Positions 43,725-55,085 of a DNA stretch of 64,000 nucleotides are shown here, piece after piece. Source of the DNA: Ricordea florida (lineage: Eukaryota > Cnidaria > Anthozoa > Corallimorpharia > Ricordeidae). The notes below the pieces were generated by a model. That model was not told the DNA's origin, searched no databases, and saw nothing but the letters and a program-made list of their open reading frames with translations. The stretch spans positions 2,443,701 through 2,507,700 of the forward strand of contig OX453276.1 of NCBI GenBank assembly GCA_949710005.1. Reading direction: 5' to 3'. Within the stretch, counting starts at the first letter, position 1. Every line of letters starts with the position of its first letter. Both the position numbers and the translations under genes were made by a program.

Positions 43725-45222
43725 GGAAGGACTTTTCCGCGGGTGGCGGGTGGCGGGTTTAAAATATATATGAAAAATAAAATAATATAATAATATAATA
43801 TATTATATTATATTACATTATAATTGATATTTATATAACTGTATGTTGTAATTTTAAAATAATTACACAGGGTGCTTATCATCCCCCCCCCCCCCCCCCA
43901 TACACACACACACACGCACGCATCCCTTGGAATTTCCTTTATTTTTAAACTTGTTTGGGGTACCCTCTGGAAGGAATATTTCTGTAAAAAAAAGTTGTTG
44001 CACTATATTCTTATGCGGAAGATAAAAAGAAAACTACCGAATGAGCCGTGAAAAAAAAAGTCAAAGATGATCACTGCAAACAATAACAATAATTTCGAAG
44101 ACCGGTGACAGTAAAATATCTGAAAGCTTGTTCAACAGAAAAGCTGTTATTTCAGTTTTAGTAACTTACTAATCTTACTCAGACGACCTGAAAAAACTAC
44201 TGTAAGCAACGGTAAGCAGCCCACCAACTCCTCGGAAATTACCTCCTTTTAGACCCCCCTCCCATTGGAATTCTGCCCTCCGTGGGGGGTTGGGATGTGG
44301 ATACTTTCTGGAACTACACAATCCAGAGAAAGTGTAATTTGCCCGCACAAGAGATTGTTCGATGCTTATTATTTTTAATGATTGTTGACAAGTTTGCCAC
44401 ACATATTTGTATATCACGGCACACCTTATGTCTAATAATAACCACGCAATTCACTACTGATTGAAGAAGTCGTGATGTACAGCGTCGTTCCTTTGTTAAT
44501 TGTTTAAATTTCTATAAAAGGAGGAAAAGATCTTGTTTGTCTAGTTTGCTTTCTCTTCCACATCAAGACAAAAGATGATTGCACTTCCCCAACTGTTTAG
44601 CCGTGTTTATAACAGACTGCAAGAGATTCGGCCTTTTTTTAGTTCCGTGTCGTAGCTCAGTTTTTGCCCTAGTATTTTTAAGTAGTATTTAAAAAATGCA
44701 GATCCTTTTTGTATATATATGCAACGAGATCAATTCGCGTCCGAGACGCCACATGCGGCAAAAACGGTCCATGCCGTGTCAAAAACGTTGTTGCTCCTTC
44801 TCTGGTACGCATTAACATTGACAACCTTGTTGTTTTAGTCTCAAGAAAATTTCCTTGTTTTCTCGAAATAGACATTTTGTTCATTTTAAACTACAAGTCG
44901 GGAACCAAATTGGCAAAGATTTATTCCACGGGCAATGCAATGTTCATCCCAACTTAAAACCAAAAGAACAAACGCACTTGTCAAAAAGCTGAGAAGAGAA
45001 TGCGATCTTACTTGTCTGGTATCGGCATAAATAGTACTTTAATGTTTATGAGTTCCTCAATCTCGTGCATAATATTATTATTATTATTATCATATTATTC
45101 TTTTTTTGGTTTCCGTCACCCGTCACCCGCCACCCTCCACCCTCCACCCGTCACCCGCCACCCGCCACACGCCACCCGCCACCCGTCACCCGCCACCCGC
45201 CACCCGCGGAAAAGTCCTGCCG
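43725..45222. mobile_element. Non-coding element with inverted ends and CACCCGC minisatellite
   Basis: Inverted ends AGGACTTTTCCGCGGGTGGC; at the right end the CCACCCG unit is expanded over 45118-45210. The inside carries C and CA runs (43885-43920) and no convincing gene. Probably a foldback or MITE-like element of 1.5 kb. Confidence 0.55.
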
Positions 45223-45846
45223 ACAGAAGACTGCTTTCCGCGCTGTTCTGATAGAGAGCGACGTAACTATAAATGTCATTTTTGTAGCTTATGAAAATTC
45301 ATTTTTTCATCGTCAAAATGAAGTAAGGGTATGTTAAAGCCACACATATGCACACCGCGGCGACAGTGGTAGAAGGGATAAAATCCTATTGCTTCCAAAA
45401 AAAATGAAAAATGGAGCTCAAAAGCCACCAGCTATGGACAGCTGTTTCGGCCCTGTTAGGCCTCATCAGCATGGCCCAGCTAGCAGATGCCAGGTTCTGG
45501 GTTCCCACATTATGAATGTCAAGGCGATGAAAAATGGCAGGGCTGTGGGATGTGGCTTGAAAAGATAACGTGAAAATGGTTGATCGGTTTCCAAACTCAC
45601 TTTCGTTAAAAACAAAATAACGAAGTACAATAATTTCAACCAATCACAATAGAATCCCACAGTCCAGAACTCACAGCAAGTACAAATGCATCGGCAGCAC
45701 GGAGCACAGCAATAGCGCAGTCGCGATTGATTCTAGTTTCACTTCTAATTGGTTGACAAAGTGGCGCAAGACTCTTCAGCCAATCACTTCTCGCAAAAAT
45801 CAAAGCAATCCCATTATTACCTTCGACGGTTCATTAAAAACCGTTC

Positions 45847-46435
45847 AATTGTTATGCAATTTACCTGCTTCATCAAAGTGTTGTTTGCTTGCTTGATTAA
45901 AACGCGAAAAGTGCGCTGATCAGCGGACTGTCCCCTCTGCAATCTCCTTTTCTACACGTGACAAAGGAAACGTCTGCGGCGGGCTTAATTAAGATTATTA
46001 TACAACAGTGTCACTATCTCAATTCTGATTGGCTAAAAGCACCCAGCTCAATCTCGCTAGCACTGTTTCATTGCGTCATACCTGCAGATAATTTTCAATC
46101 TGTAGAAGTGACGTCATAGTACGATAACAGTTGCATGCAGAAGCCAACAAGCGCTCTCGCCTTCACAAGCACTCAGGAGTATGCATGATTAAACAATTAT
46201 TGGATTTAGTGTTTGCGTGACAGTGAGAATTATCAGGGCCTCGGTTTGTGTTATCCAACTGAACCTTCGGCTTCGGCAGACAACTTAATTCTCTGCCTTA
46301 CAAAGTCTTGCTAAAACCGAAATTCTCTTAATTGTAAAAGCCCGTAAAAAGAGGCGAAAGAGTAATTACAGTCCTTAGCTTGTTGCACAATAGCGAAACC
46401 TCCCAGAGGGTGAAGGTTTCAGCTCGTACACATAG
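45847..46435. repeat. 589-bp direct repeat, left copy
   Basis: About 98-99 percent identical by eye to 48150-48738. It contains the last 17 or so codons of a D8C exon, truncated at the repeat edge, so it is a duplicate of host sequence and not simply an LTR. Confidence 0.85.
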
Positions 46436-46691
46436 TGTTAGAGTGAAAAAAAATCGCAAAAGAAAACTTCCAGACCTTTTCCCTGGTAAACCGTACCGTT
46501 TAATAGTGATCCAAAACACGAACTACATTCCGAGAGAGAGAGTCCAAAAATATAAAGGTGAAACTTAATCCTAAAAGAGGGCATTTCCTAAATGTCAATC
46601 AAAATTCCGATAACGAGACAGTTCACGTGGAAATGCAATCCTAATCTAACACACTCCCCCCCTTGATTGACCTGGTCAATCAAAGAGACTG

Positions 46692-48149
46692 TCACTGTTT
46701 ACGAATTTCTAATCTGTTTAACTTCTTCATCTGGAACAAATTGGACAGCAAATTTTGGGCATTTGAGGTACTCCGTCCACTGCTGTGTACAATCCGCTCA
46801 AAACATCCACCCCACCAAGGGGCTCGAGGTATGTTGAACCTCCAATTTATCCCATGCTGAATGAGGAAGGATTTCAGGACTTTACTCTTGAACGTTTTTC
46901 CGTTATCTGAAATAACAAGGTGTGGCACTCCTCTTCTAGCGATGAGCCGCTTAAAGCTCTTTAGGAAGGAAGGGGTTGAGAGATCCGGCACGAGCTCGAG
47001 GTGAACTGCACGTGAGGAGGCACATGTGAAGATCGCGATGTACGCCTTGTTACATCTTTTGCTCCTTGAGTATACGTCTTTTACGAATACTGGTCCGGCG
47101 AAATCGACTCCTACACGAGAAAAAGCGAAGTCGTCTGAGACTCTGAAGTCTGGCAGGGGCGGCTGAGGCGGAGCACTGTATGCCAGACCTTCCAGCTTCT
47201 TGCATGTGACGCAACGGGAGATGACGTCACGAACAGCGCGACGTCCCTTTACAATCCAAAATCTTGACCTGACGTCGGTTAGGGTGTCCTTCACTCCATT
47301 ATGCATTACGCGGTTATGATACCTTCTGATGACTAACTCGGTGATGGGATGCTTCTGAGGTAGAATAATAGGGAAACGTGCATCGTATGACAGCGGGGCG
47401 TTGTGAAGTCTTCCTCCACATCTCAAGATTCCTTTTTCGTCTTCGAAAAGACCCATTGAAACTCTCATTTGGTCATATTTTCCCTCTGTCCTGACGAACT
47501 TCTGAACGTGCTTGATCCACATTTCTTCTGCTTCTTTTATCTCTTCTAATCCAACTTCCGAAACGCTCTCTCAAGGTTGAACTTCTTTCTTTTGTGTTCG
47601 TCTGATGAATCGCAAGATGTGGGATGTTACTCGGAGGAGTTTTAAGAGATCACTGTGATCTTCGGGTCGTATTACATTTCCTAGTCCTTCTGCTGAGTCT
47701 TCCACCAGGTAAGTTGTTACCTTCTTTATTTTCTTGATTTCAGCAATGTCGCTGAATTCGAAGTTTAAGAGACCGAAGTTCTTCTGTTCTGGCCAAAATT
47801 CTTCTTCCTTCTTCAAGAACGCTGGACCTTCCCACCAATTTTGTTCCGTCTTAAGCTGGGAGGCTCTACAACCACGCGAGGCAACATCTGCAGGGTTTTG
47901 TCCCGAGGGAACATGTCTCCATGCTTCTAGAGGTATTAACTCTCGAATTTGCAAAACTCGGTTTTGGATCAAAGGCTTGAATTCCTTTCCGATTCCATTT
48001 ATCCACCACAGTGCTATCTCAGAGTCCAGCCAACAATACGTCTTGTTTATCTTGAGTGTGGGCTCCAATGCCTTGCGAACACTCGCTATCAACTTCGCCA
48101 GCACCAGAGCAGACAAAAGTTCCGTTCTTGGAGTTATGTTATGCAGGTA
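46692..48149 (-). pseudogene. BEL/Pao retrotransposon pol fragment (RNase H and integrase)
   Basis: Minus-strand frame with RNase H-side sequence (TELLSALVLAKLI, CWLDSEIALWWI, VPSGQNPADVASRG), then a TGA at 47571-47573, then integrase zinc finger ([18 protein letters not shown]) and RVE core ([18 protein letters not shown]). Both frames are the same, so one stop codon separates them. Protease and RT are missing and both ends are abrupt, so it is dead. Flanked on both sides by the 589-bp repeats. Confidence 0.85.
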
Positions 48150-48738
48150 AATTGTTATGCAATTTACCTGCTTCATCAAAGTGTTGTTTGCTTGCTTGAT
48201 TAAAACGCGAAAAGTGCGCTGATCAGCGGACTGTCCCCTCTGCAATCTCCTTTTCTACACGTGACAAAGGAAACGTCTGCGGCGGGCTTAATTAAGATTA
48301 TTATACAACAGTGTCACTATCTCAATTCTGATTGGCTAAAAGCACCCAGCTCAATCTCGCTAGCACTGTTTCATTGCGTCATACCTGCAGATAATTTTCA
48401 ATCTGTAGAAGTGACGTCATAGTACGATAACAGTTGCATGCAGAAGCCAACAAGCGCTCTCGCCTTCACAAGCACTCAGGAGTATGCATGATTAAACAAT
48501 TATTGGATTTGGTGTTTGCGTGACAGCGAGAATTATCAGGGCCTCGGTTTGTGTTATCCAACTGAACCTTCGGCTTCGGTAGACAACTTAATTCTCGGCC
48601 TTACAAATTCTTGCTAAAACCGAAATTCTCATAATTGTAAAAGCCCGTAAAAAGAGGCGAAAGAGTAATTACAGTCCTTAGCTTGTTGCACAATAGCGAA
48701 ACCTCCCAGAGGGTGAAGGTTTCAGCTCGTACACATAG
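48150..48738. repeat. 589-bp direct repeat, right copy
   Basis: Its right end is inside the authentic D8C exon (48678-49042). Its left end joins the BEL/Pao fragment through a GCAGGTAAATT/AATTTACCTGC hairpin. Confidence 0.85.
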
Positions 48739-49042
48739 AATCCATCACAACTTCTCACACGAATCTGAACCTTTCTGTAGCAGCAGTTGTAGTAACCATG
48801 GAAACACACCTCTCTATCAACTATCCCCTCTGATAATGTAGGGTGAGCTCCGTTTAGCCAACCAGTGGTATCAGTTTGGCATCTGTGGTGGTTTATACAG
48901 TGGTTTAACATCATGGAATACGTTCTAGCTTGGAAGCGATACCAGCCTGGAGACAGGGTACCATCTGATTCACTCCCTCTTCCATAGGACATGTGTCTGT
49001 TAGTCTCATTAAGCAGGGTATACTGACGACATTCCAGGGGAT
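48678..49042 (-). CDS. Host gene exon 3: D8C (uromodulin/GP2-type) domain
   Basis: Acceptor CATTTCAG, phase 1 entry. The D8C cysteine pattern is complete (CRQYTLLNE, GWYRFQ, GWLNGAHPTLSEG, VCFHGYYNCC, VRSCDGFYVYEL, YCATS) and ends in TAA. Found in secreted adhesion-type proteins (uromodulin, GP2, OIT3), expanded in corals. The last 58 nt lie in the 589-bp duplicated segment. Confidence 0.85.
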
Positions 49043-49796
49043 CTGAAATGAAGTAGAATCCAAATTGCGTTATTGACAAGGCCTGGGTTATGATTTACTG
49101 ATTGCTGGCCAGGTTCTTTTTTGCGTTTTTATTCACTAAGAAGAAAGCCATTATCCAGCCATCTAGACTGGACAATTTAGGATTTATTATATGACCACTT
49201 CGTTTTGTTTTATATCATGAATCCAACACCAGGAGCGTTCCTCTCCCATATCAGCCCTTTGCCCCAGCACAGTATTAGATGGTGCTATTTTTAACCTCGA
49301 TTTCGCGGCAAAAAAAAAACAAATATATTATTACAACGACCAATCAATTTGCGTTACGTACATGTTAATTTCTGATGCGAATTCCTACTGTCGCTTTCAT
49401 AATGGCGGATGACTTCTAAAAATAACCATATCTGCTACTGTCCTGGGGACGCCAATATTCAATAGGAGACCAAAATATCAATAATATTAATAAGTTGTGA
49501 GAAATACTCACGTATCTGGCATCATATAGTTTATATATGTAGATGGTTATAAAACTCGACAAGTTTCTTTGTTTCATGTTTTTGTTCGCTTTTTTGGCCT
49601 TGAACCTGCACAAAAACACACTTTTTTAGGTAGGATAACCAATCAAAAGTTTCGACTAATATATTCACAAGTAACATGCGAAACAAAAACAAAAGATTGT
49701 GCAGGGTCACGGTCGATTCAACATCTATTGCAACTGCACTTTTCTTGTTTTTGAAATATCCAGGGTTTCATTACCAGTCCCTCGATTAACTTCTAC
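49043..49796. other. Intron of the PAN-EGF-D8C gene
   Basis: No gene or clear repeat recognised. AT-rich. Confidence 0.5.
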
Positions 49797-49908
49797 GCTG
49801 GCATTCACTGCTCGTGAACCTGAGGAGACAGATACAGCGATAAGTTCCTATCCTGTACAGCGGCGACCATGTACCGTCATGTAAGCACGGTTCGATGGAG
49901 CACGGGTT
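49797..49908 (-). CDS. Host gene exon 2: EGF-like domain
   Basis: Acceptor TTTTCTTCAG, donor C/GTAGAA. 37 codons, phase 0 in and phase 1 out, matching both neighbours. The Cys order (NPCSIEPC, TYRCIC, SSEC) fits an EGF module, slightly short. Confidence 0.7.
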
Positions 49909-49996
49909 CTGAAGAAAAGAACAGGACAGAAAATGAGAAATAAATGCCGAAACGCGGCCAGGGATCGAGGTTGCGAGTAAAGATTGTCTCATATCA

Positions 49997-50100
49997 GACA
50001 TAGATTGATGCTACGCTGGTTTAAAGAAACGAATGTTACTAAAGAAAAAAATTCACCGACCAGACGTTTTGACACTCTAACGTAGCATCAAACTATGTCT
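49997..50100. repeat. Small foldback repeat
   Basis: AGACATAGATTGATGCTACG and the inverse of its variant flank a roughly 100-bp segment. A minor MITE or hairpin. Confidence 0.45.
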
Positions 50101-50589
50101 AATTGTCCACCTGGTTGCAATGTGCTCCTTTATTTGCCCCATATGTTATTTGGTTTACTTACCCATATCACAGTAACCTAAGCTCCCCAAGTCAACTTTA
50201 CGTTCTATTGAACGAGACTACGATTTTGAGTTTTCGATTTCTATTTTCGGCGATTTAGTTCATAGAAAACAAGAAATTGTTTTAGGAGAAGCCTCCCTGT
50301 ATAATTACCACTTTCGATTTTATCTCAGGATTTCTCGAATTTGTAACTAATAACGTTCGTTCCTTTGTTCCAAGCGCTGGCGTTTTCGCTACTATCTATC
50401 CCATAGTAGATATTGAGTAAGTTGACCAATCAGATTGCAGGATTCGTTCTGGTATGGCATTTAGTTCCTAACAGGAGCGATGGGCTCTTGTTCCTAAGAA
50501 ATACCGTTAGCGTAATGGGCTCCGGCGTTAGTTTAATCGTACTATTGTTAAGCATATCAACCCTGGCTGTGCCCTCCCTGTCAGCCAGC

Positions 50590-51060
50590 GTATTGTTTTT
50601 AAGATCATATTGTACACCTTATATATTAAAGGCACTCCATGTTGTGACTCCAACGTACCTTACTGAGCTCATCTGTCCTATGTTCCTACGTGAGCTCTGA
50701 CCAACTTCTGCTGGAGCAGCCAACGCACAAGCTCAAATCGATTGGCTTGAAGGCTTTCTCAATATGCGCGCCTTATCTCTGGAATTCCCTTCCATTTGAG
50801 ATTAAGAGCAACGTATCTGTCCCTATTGTTAAAGCTAATCTAGAGACCTATCTTTTTCGACAAGCCTATTTATAGATTTTTGACTTTTTTGATTTTGACT
50901 TTTAGACTTTTCACTTTTTTTGATTCTTAAGTTTTCTTTATTGCTATATTTCTAGTTTTTACTGTATTGTGTATTGATTATGATTAACTTAACACTGTAA
51001 AGATCATTTGGGTCTTAGGAAAATGCGCTATAGAAATCTCTTAATAACTGTATTGACGGT
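50590..51060 (+). pseudogene. L2/CR1-type LINE 3' relic
   Basis: The end of a reverse-transcriptase ORF (SSDQLLLEQPTHKLKSIG, APYLWNSLPFEIK, FKANLETYLF-like end at 50875), then a 3' UTR with the GCGCTATAGAAAT-type tail typical of the family. 5' truncated and interrupted. Lies in the intron between the PAN and EGF exons. Confidence 0.7.
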
Positions 51061-51248
51061 CCAGGGGTGCCAGTGAACCCCCTTTGTGAAATAATTGTTT
51101 TATGTTCCTAGAATTCAGGCGTCAAAAACACGCGAATCCAAAGAATCAACGTGCAATAAATCATTTCCAGTGCTAGATTGTTACATTTAGTAAAACACGG
51201 CGTGGATGTTGACATGCCAATCTGGTAAGTACCCTGGGTGTGACACAG

Positions 51249-51914
51249 TGGGTGTGTTCCTTTCGGTGAATCCAAAACGGATTTTTGATCTGAGATTCAC
51301 CAGATTTCGTGACCGAAAGGAACGCGAAATCCGAAATTGGAGCTGTAACCTTGGTAACCTTTTGTAAATACGTTTAATATGGCGGCCGCAAAAGAAATGA
51401 TGTGGTTTCTCTTGCTTGCGATGATACCATGGAGCATTTTCTGATCAGCGATTCAAATAGTGACGACGGAGTCCTGGCGCTAGTAGCACACAAACAGAGA
51501 AAGAGGCGCGTTAGAGTAGAAAAATAATGTCAACTCGCTGAACAAGCTACTAGTTGATATATTTTCGGGCTTTTGTTTACAGTAAATAACACTTAAACAT
51601 TGTTATTCGAATTCTCAGCAATGTTAAGCGACAAGAGATTAAAAGATAGATATTTTACTGTCCCTGGAACGTTCGTCCACATGTTCAAGGCAAATGGCGG
51701 TAAAATAGCGACACGGAGGAAAGTCCTAAGTATGCTCCGCCTGGATATACCGCTGGATCGATTGACTAATTTCGGATCCATTGTGAATGGAATGGCGTAG
51801 ATCACGAATCCGTTAATCTGGATTCACTGGATTTCAAATCCAGTGAATCCGTTTTGAAAAAGGATTCACCAGATCAAAAATCCGTTTTTGGATTCACCGA
51901 AAGGAACACACCCA
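51249..51914. mobile_element. TIR element (666 bp) in host intron
   Basis: Inverted ends TGGGTGTGTTCCTTTCGGTG continuing for about 50 bp with GATTTTTGATCTG. The inside has an ATGGCGGCCGC start and fragments of reading frame but no recognisable transposase. Non-autonomous copy. Confidence 0.7.
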
Positions 51915-52120
51915 ATATGACCCCGCACCACCCCCCTTTGAAAAATCCTTGCTACGCCCCTAGATATAAACAATATTTTCACAAGAGTTGTTTTAGCGCG
52001 AAGCCTAAACCAAACAACAGTCTCGACGGTTAAGGCCTTTGGCCAGGAGCGAATTATTCGCTCCTGCTTTGGCATAATGCAACACAAATATAATTAAAAC
52101 CAACGGAAACAGTGAAATAC

Positions 52121-52468
52121 CTGCATGCTGTAGTGGTAAGACTGGAGATTTCTACCAAGCGTGTTTGCACCGCCATCGTGTCTGGTAGATGGAAGCAACT
52201 CACACCAACGTTTTTTATCGGCGTCAGAAGAGGAAGCCAAGTTGAAGGCGACGCAGGTAGGATGACGAAGACACGTTAAAGCACAGTCTGTGACATCATA
52301 TACGGAAGATATACCAACCCGACTCACGTTCAAGTAGTGATTTATAGCAGGCTCAAAATACGCGTAAAACGCACTATTGTGCGACCAAATACAATCACCC
52401 AGTTCTTGGAAAGCACAAAACGGGAATACAAAACAGAACAAGGACAAAACTATCACAATTATTGCCAT
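52121..52468 (-). CDS. Host gene exon 1: signal peptide and PAN/apple-like domain
   Basis: ATG 52468 begins a clear signal peptide (MAIIVIVLSLFCFVFPFCA) followed by a PAN-like Cys pattern (VTDCALTCLRHPTCVAFN, RWCELL) and a LQSYHYSMQ end at donor CAG/GTATTT (phase 0). Joined to the EGF and D8C exons the product is about 274 residues, a secreted PAN-EGF-D8C protein. Earlier in-frame ATG codons exist at 52564 but would hide the signal peptide. Confidence 0.8.
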
Positions 52469-52771
52469 ATCGTGAATCAATGTGATATTTAGTTCATGAA
52501 CTGGTGGCAGGTGAAACAAGTGATCATACAGCGCTTGTTTCAGGTCAATGTTTTTGTATTTCAACCCTTGAAAAAGAGGAGGAGCAATAAGTCAATCATT
52601 TTTCATTAAAATTATTCTTCGTTTCTCATTGGTCAATTCCTTGTCGCCATAACGTTAATATCAAACGACCAAATTGTTGAAAGACTGATGTCAGTAAATA
52701 ACAGCAGCTTTGATGAGAGGAAACATACTTCGGGCCAACGCCTAAAACATCGGCACCCATTTAATCCAGCG

Positions 52772-53379
52772 GTGTTAAGGGACCGGTCATTATTTATGTG
52801 GGGGAGGGGGGGAAGGGAGGGAATCATGGGGTGGGCCAGGCCTATTTTTTTAGAGAAAAGGTGTGGACCAAAAGAGAATTTCACGATGATTGAGGTTGAA
52901 CAAATACATTGAGCATAATAAACTAAGCAAGAACAGAGAGAAAATTGACAAAATCAAGCGAATCACAGTACACTATTATGAAACTTCAAAGGAATCTACA
53001 TTTCCTTTAAGCGTCAAGAGTTGGTGAGGACAGTGATGAGAGTGACAGTGACAATAACCTTGTTTTGTGTGATGAAAGTGCAAGCGAAAGTGAATCAGAT
53101 GATGACAGTCATACTGTAACAATACAAGAAGGCACATCAACAAGAAGTGGCCACCGAGTAGGACACTGGTCCACAAGATATGGTGATTTCGTTCAGTGAA
53201 CAGAAACTCCTTATAGAGGTATAGATTGAAGGGGGCTGGGGGTGGGTCACCTCTTAAATAAAGTTATATGGGGGTGGGTCAAGAATTAACTAATGGGCTT
53301 GAAGGGGTGGGTCACGCTTTTTCTTTCATGCTGAAACAAAAAAAATCCCCCCACATAAATAATGACCGGTCTTTAACAC
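52772..53379. mobile_element. TIR element (608 bp) with captured acidic frame
   Basis: Inverted ends GTGTTAAGGGACCGGTCATT (right end reads GTGTTAAAGACCGGTCATT). Inside, plus strand 53028-53200 reads an Asp/Ser-rich frame ending in GHWSTRYGDFVQ, possibly captured from a gene. Related by its GGGACCGNTCATT end to the 58603 element. Confidence 0.65.
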
Positions 53380-53836
53380 ATGCAGTCCACAAGTGTCTAT
53401 ATTTCTAGTGGTTATCATGTAAAAAATACACAGCGACAAGAGGGAACAGGAGTGAAATCGCCCCGGAGTGAAATCACTTCAGTACCATGTTAAGGTTGTG
53501 GTTCAATTTTATCCTTGGTTTAAATTGTATTTTACTTTGTTTCAAATTCATTGTCATAGCCAAAATACAAAGGAAAATAAAATTTAAACTAAGAAAAAAA
53601 TTGAACTACAACATTAACATCCCCTTTATATAAGAAGACCTCAATGTAGCAGCTCAAGACAGCTCCAGTGTTTTCAGGACTGGGGTATTGTTTGTTTGGT
53701 TCAATCTATTGTTTATTCCTTGGGTTGCAAACCAATAGAATGAGATCTCACCACAACTGCAATGTAACTCTTTTCTCAGGTTTAATTAATCACTTTTGCT
53801 TAAGAAATTCTTTTACATACTGCGAGGATCAAATCG

Positions 53837-54682
53837 TCAACATTTTAATTTATATTCGTCAAGTTCACGTTCCAATGCAGCCGTTTGGGACTGTTTCGCG
53901 GGTAATTCAAATTCAAATTTTCGTTGAATAGCGTTAACTGCTTTCCAAAGCTTCTGAAATTCATTATTAACTGTTTCAGAGTCAGATATAATTGAATCTT
54001 GTATGTTTAAATCATCCGTCAATGTGACATTTTCTGGAGAAGTGTACTGATCATGAGGTTCTTCATTAATCACAATAGCGCCACTGTTGTTATGCTCGAC
54101 AGTTTCTTCGGTTAAGTTCTCGACAAACTGTACGTTTTTCACCACCTCTTTAAGAACAACTTTTACATCTTCAGCCGCTTTCCCTTGCACTTGTAGAGTC
54201 TTCGTGTTTCGATAAAAATTGAATGTTGTATCAGGTAACTATAGAATGACACAGGAGCTGTTATTAGACTTGGTTAACTTGTCACTATTGCCGCCATCAA
54301 CTGCATGATCAGTTGATCTGGTTAGTCTCTATAGAATGACACAGGAGCTGTTATTAGACTTGGTTAACTTGTCACTATTGCCGCCATCAACTGCATGATC
54401 AGTTGATCTGGTTAGTCTCTATAGAATGACACAGGAGCTGTTATTAGACTTGGTTAACTTGTCACTATTGCCGCCATCAACTGCATGATCAGTTGATCTG
54501 GTTAGTCTCGCGACGATAAATGTTTCGAGATCCTTAGGAGTGCCGTTCCAACTAAATCTGTTCTTAGCTGCATTATACAACAGATATTGATCGCGATTCA
54601 ACGAATTGTCACCATAGTACACAGAAGTAGTCGAATTAGAAATGGTTGAAGCGGATCTGGCGTTTGCATGTGCGTCCTCCAT
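53837..54682 (-). pseudogene. Broken member of a multicopy gene, in-frame TAGs in a triplicated unit
   Basis: ATG 54682. An N-terminal part (DQYLLYNAAKNRFSWNG) is followed by a 30-codon unit present three times, each ending in TAG. After the third unit the same frame continues (FNFYRNTKTLQVQGKAAEDVK) to TGA at 53837. So a nonsense mutation was amplified with the unit. Function unknown; the FYxxTKTLxVQGK pattern occurs in repetitive anthozoan genes as I recall. Confidence 0.6.
54240..54509. repeat. Three tandem copies of a 90-bp unit
   Basis: Each copy begins CTATAGAATGACACAGGAGC on the plus strand. Copies are essentially identical, so the expansion is recent or an assembly artefact. Confidence 0.95.
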
Positions 54683-55085
54683 GATGTCTCAGGTAGGTTG
54701 GGAGGAGGGGTGTTGTGTAATATTTCTCCTTAAGAGACTCTTCCCTCCCCCTCCTGATAATTATTGCACAGTCCCTAAGTCCTCTTTTCTGTAAAAATCA
54801 TTTGTATCCATGTCTGGTTTTCATGACAATCCCAAATTGTAGCATACAAGTTCCATCAACTAGCTCTCCGTGCAGACTTGCATCCCGTAAAACTTTATGA
54901 CAAGATTGAGAAGCAGGCAATAAAATGAGTAACTTCGTCTTCAATTTTTTTTCTACATTAATTAAATTCTTTCAGACAAGTTTCCTAGTTTTGTTTCTCG
55001 TGCTCACTCGTCTTATGGGAACTTGTGTCTAGGCCCCAATTACTGGCTGATATCTCACACGAAAGAAACGTATCTAGCAAGTAAT
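54683..55085. other. Intergenic, nothing recognised
   Basis: Pyrimidine-rich tracts only. May contain the 3' UTR of the NLR gene. Confidence 0.4.

Noticed and set aside
47734-48150. Plus-strand frame over the BEL/Pao fragment
   Set aside because: Shadow of the minus-strand RNase H coding sequence.
45850-48735. Intact LTR retrotransposon bounded by 583-bp LTRs with TG/CA ends
   Set aside because: No matching target duplication, no primer site, missing RT, and the right repeat contains the end of a host D8C exon.
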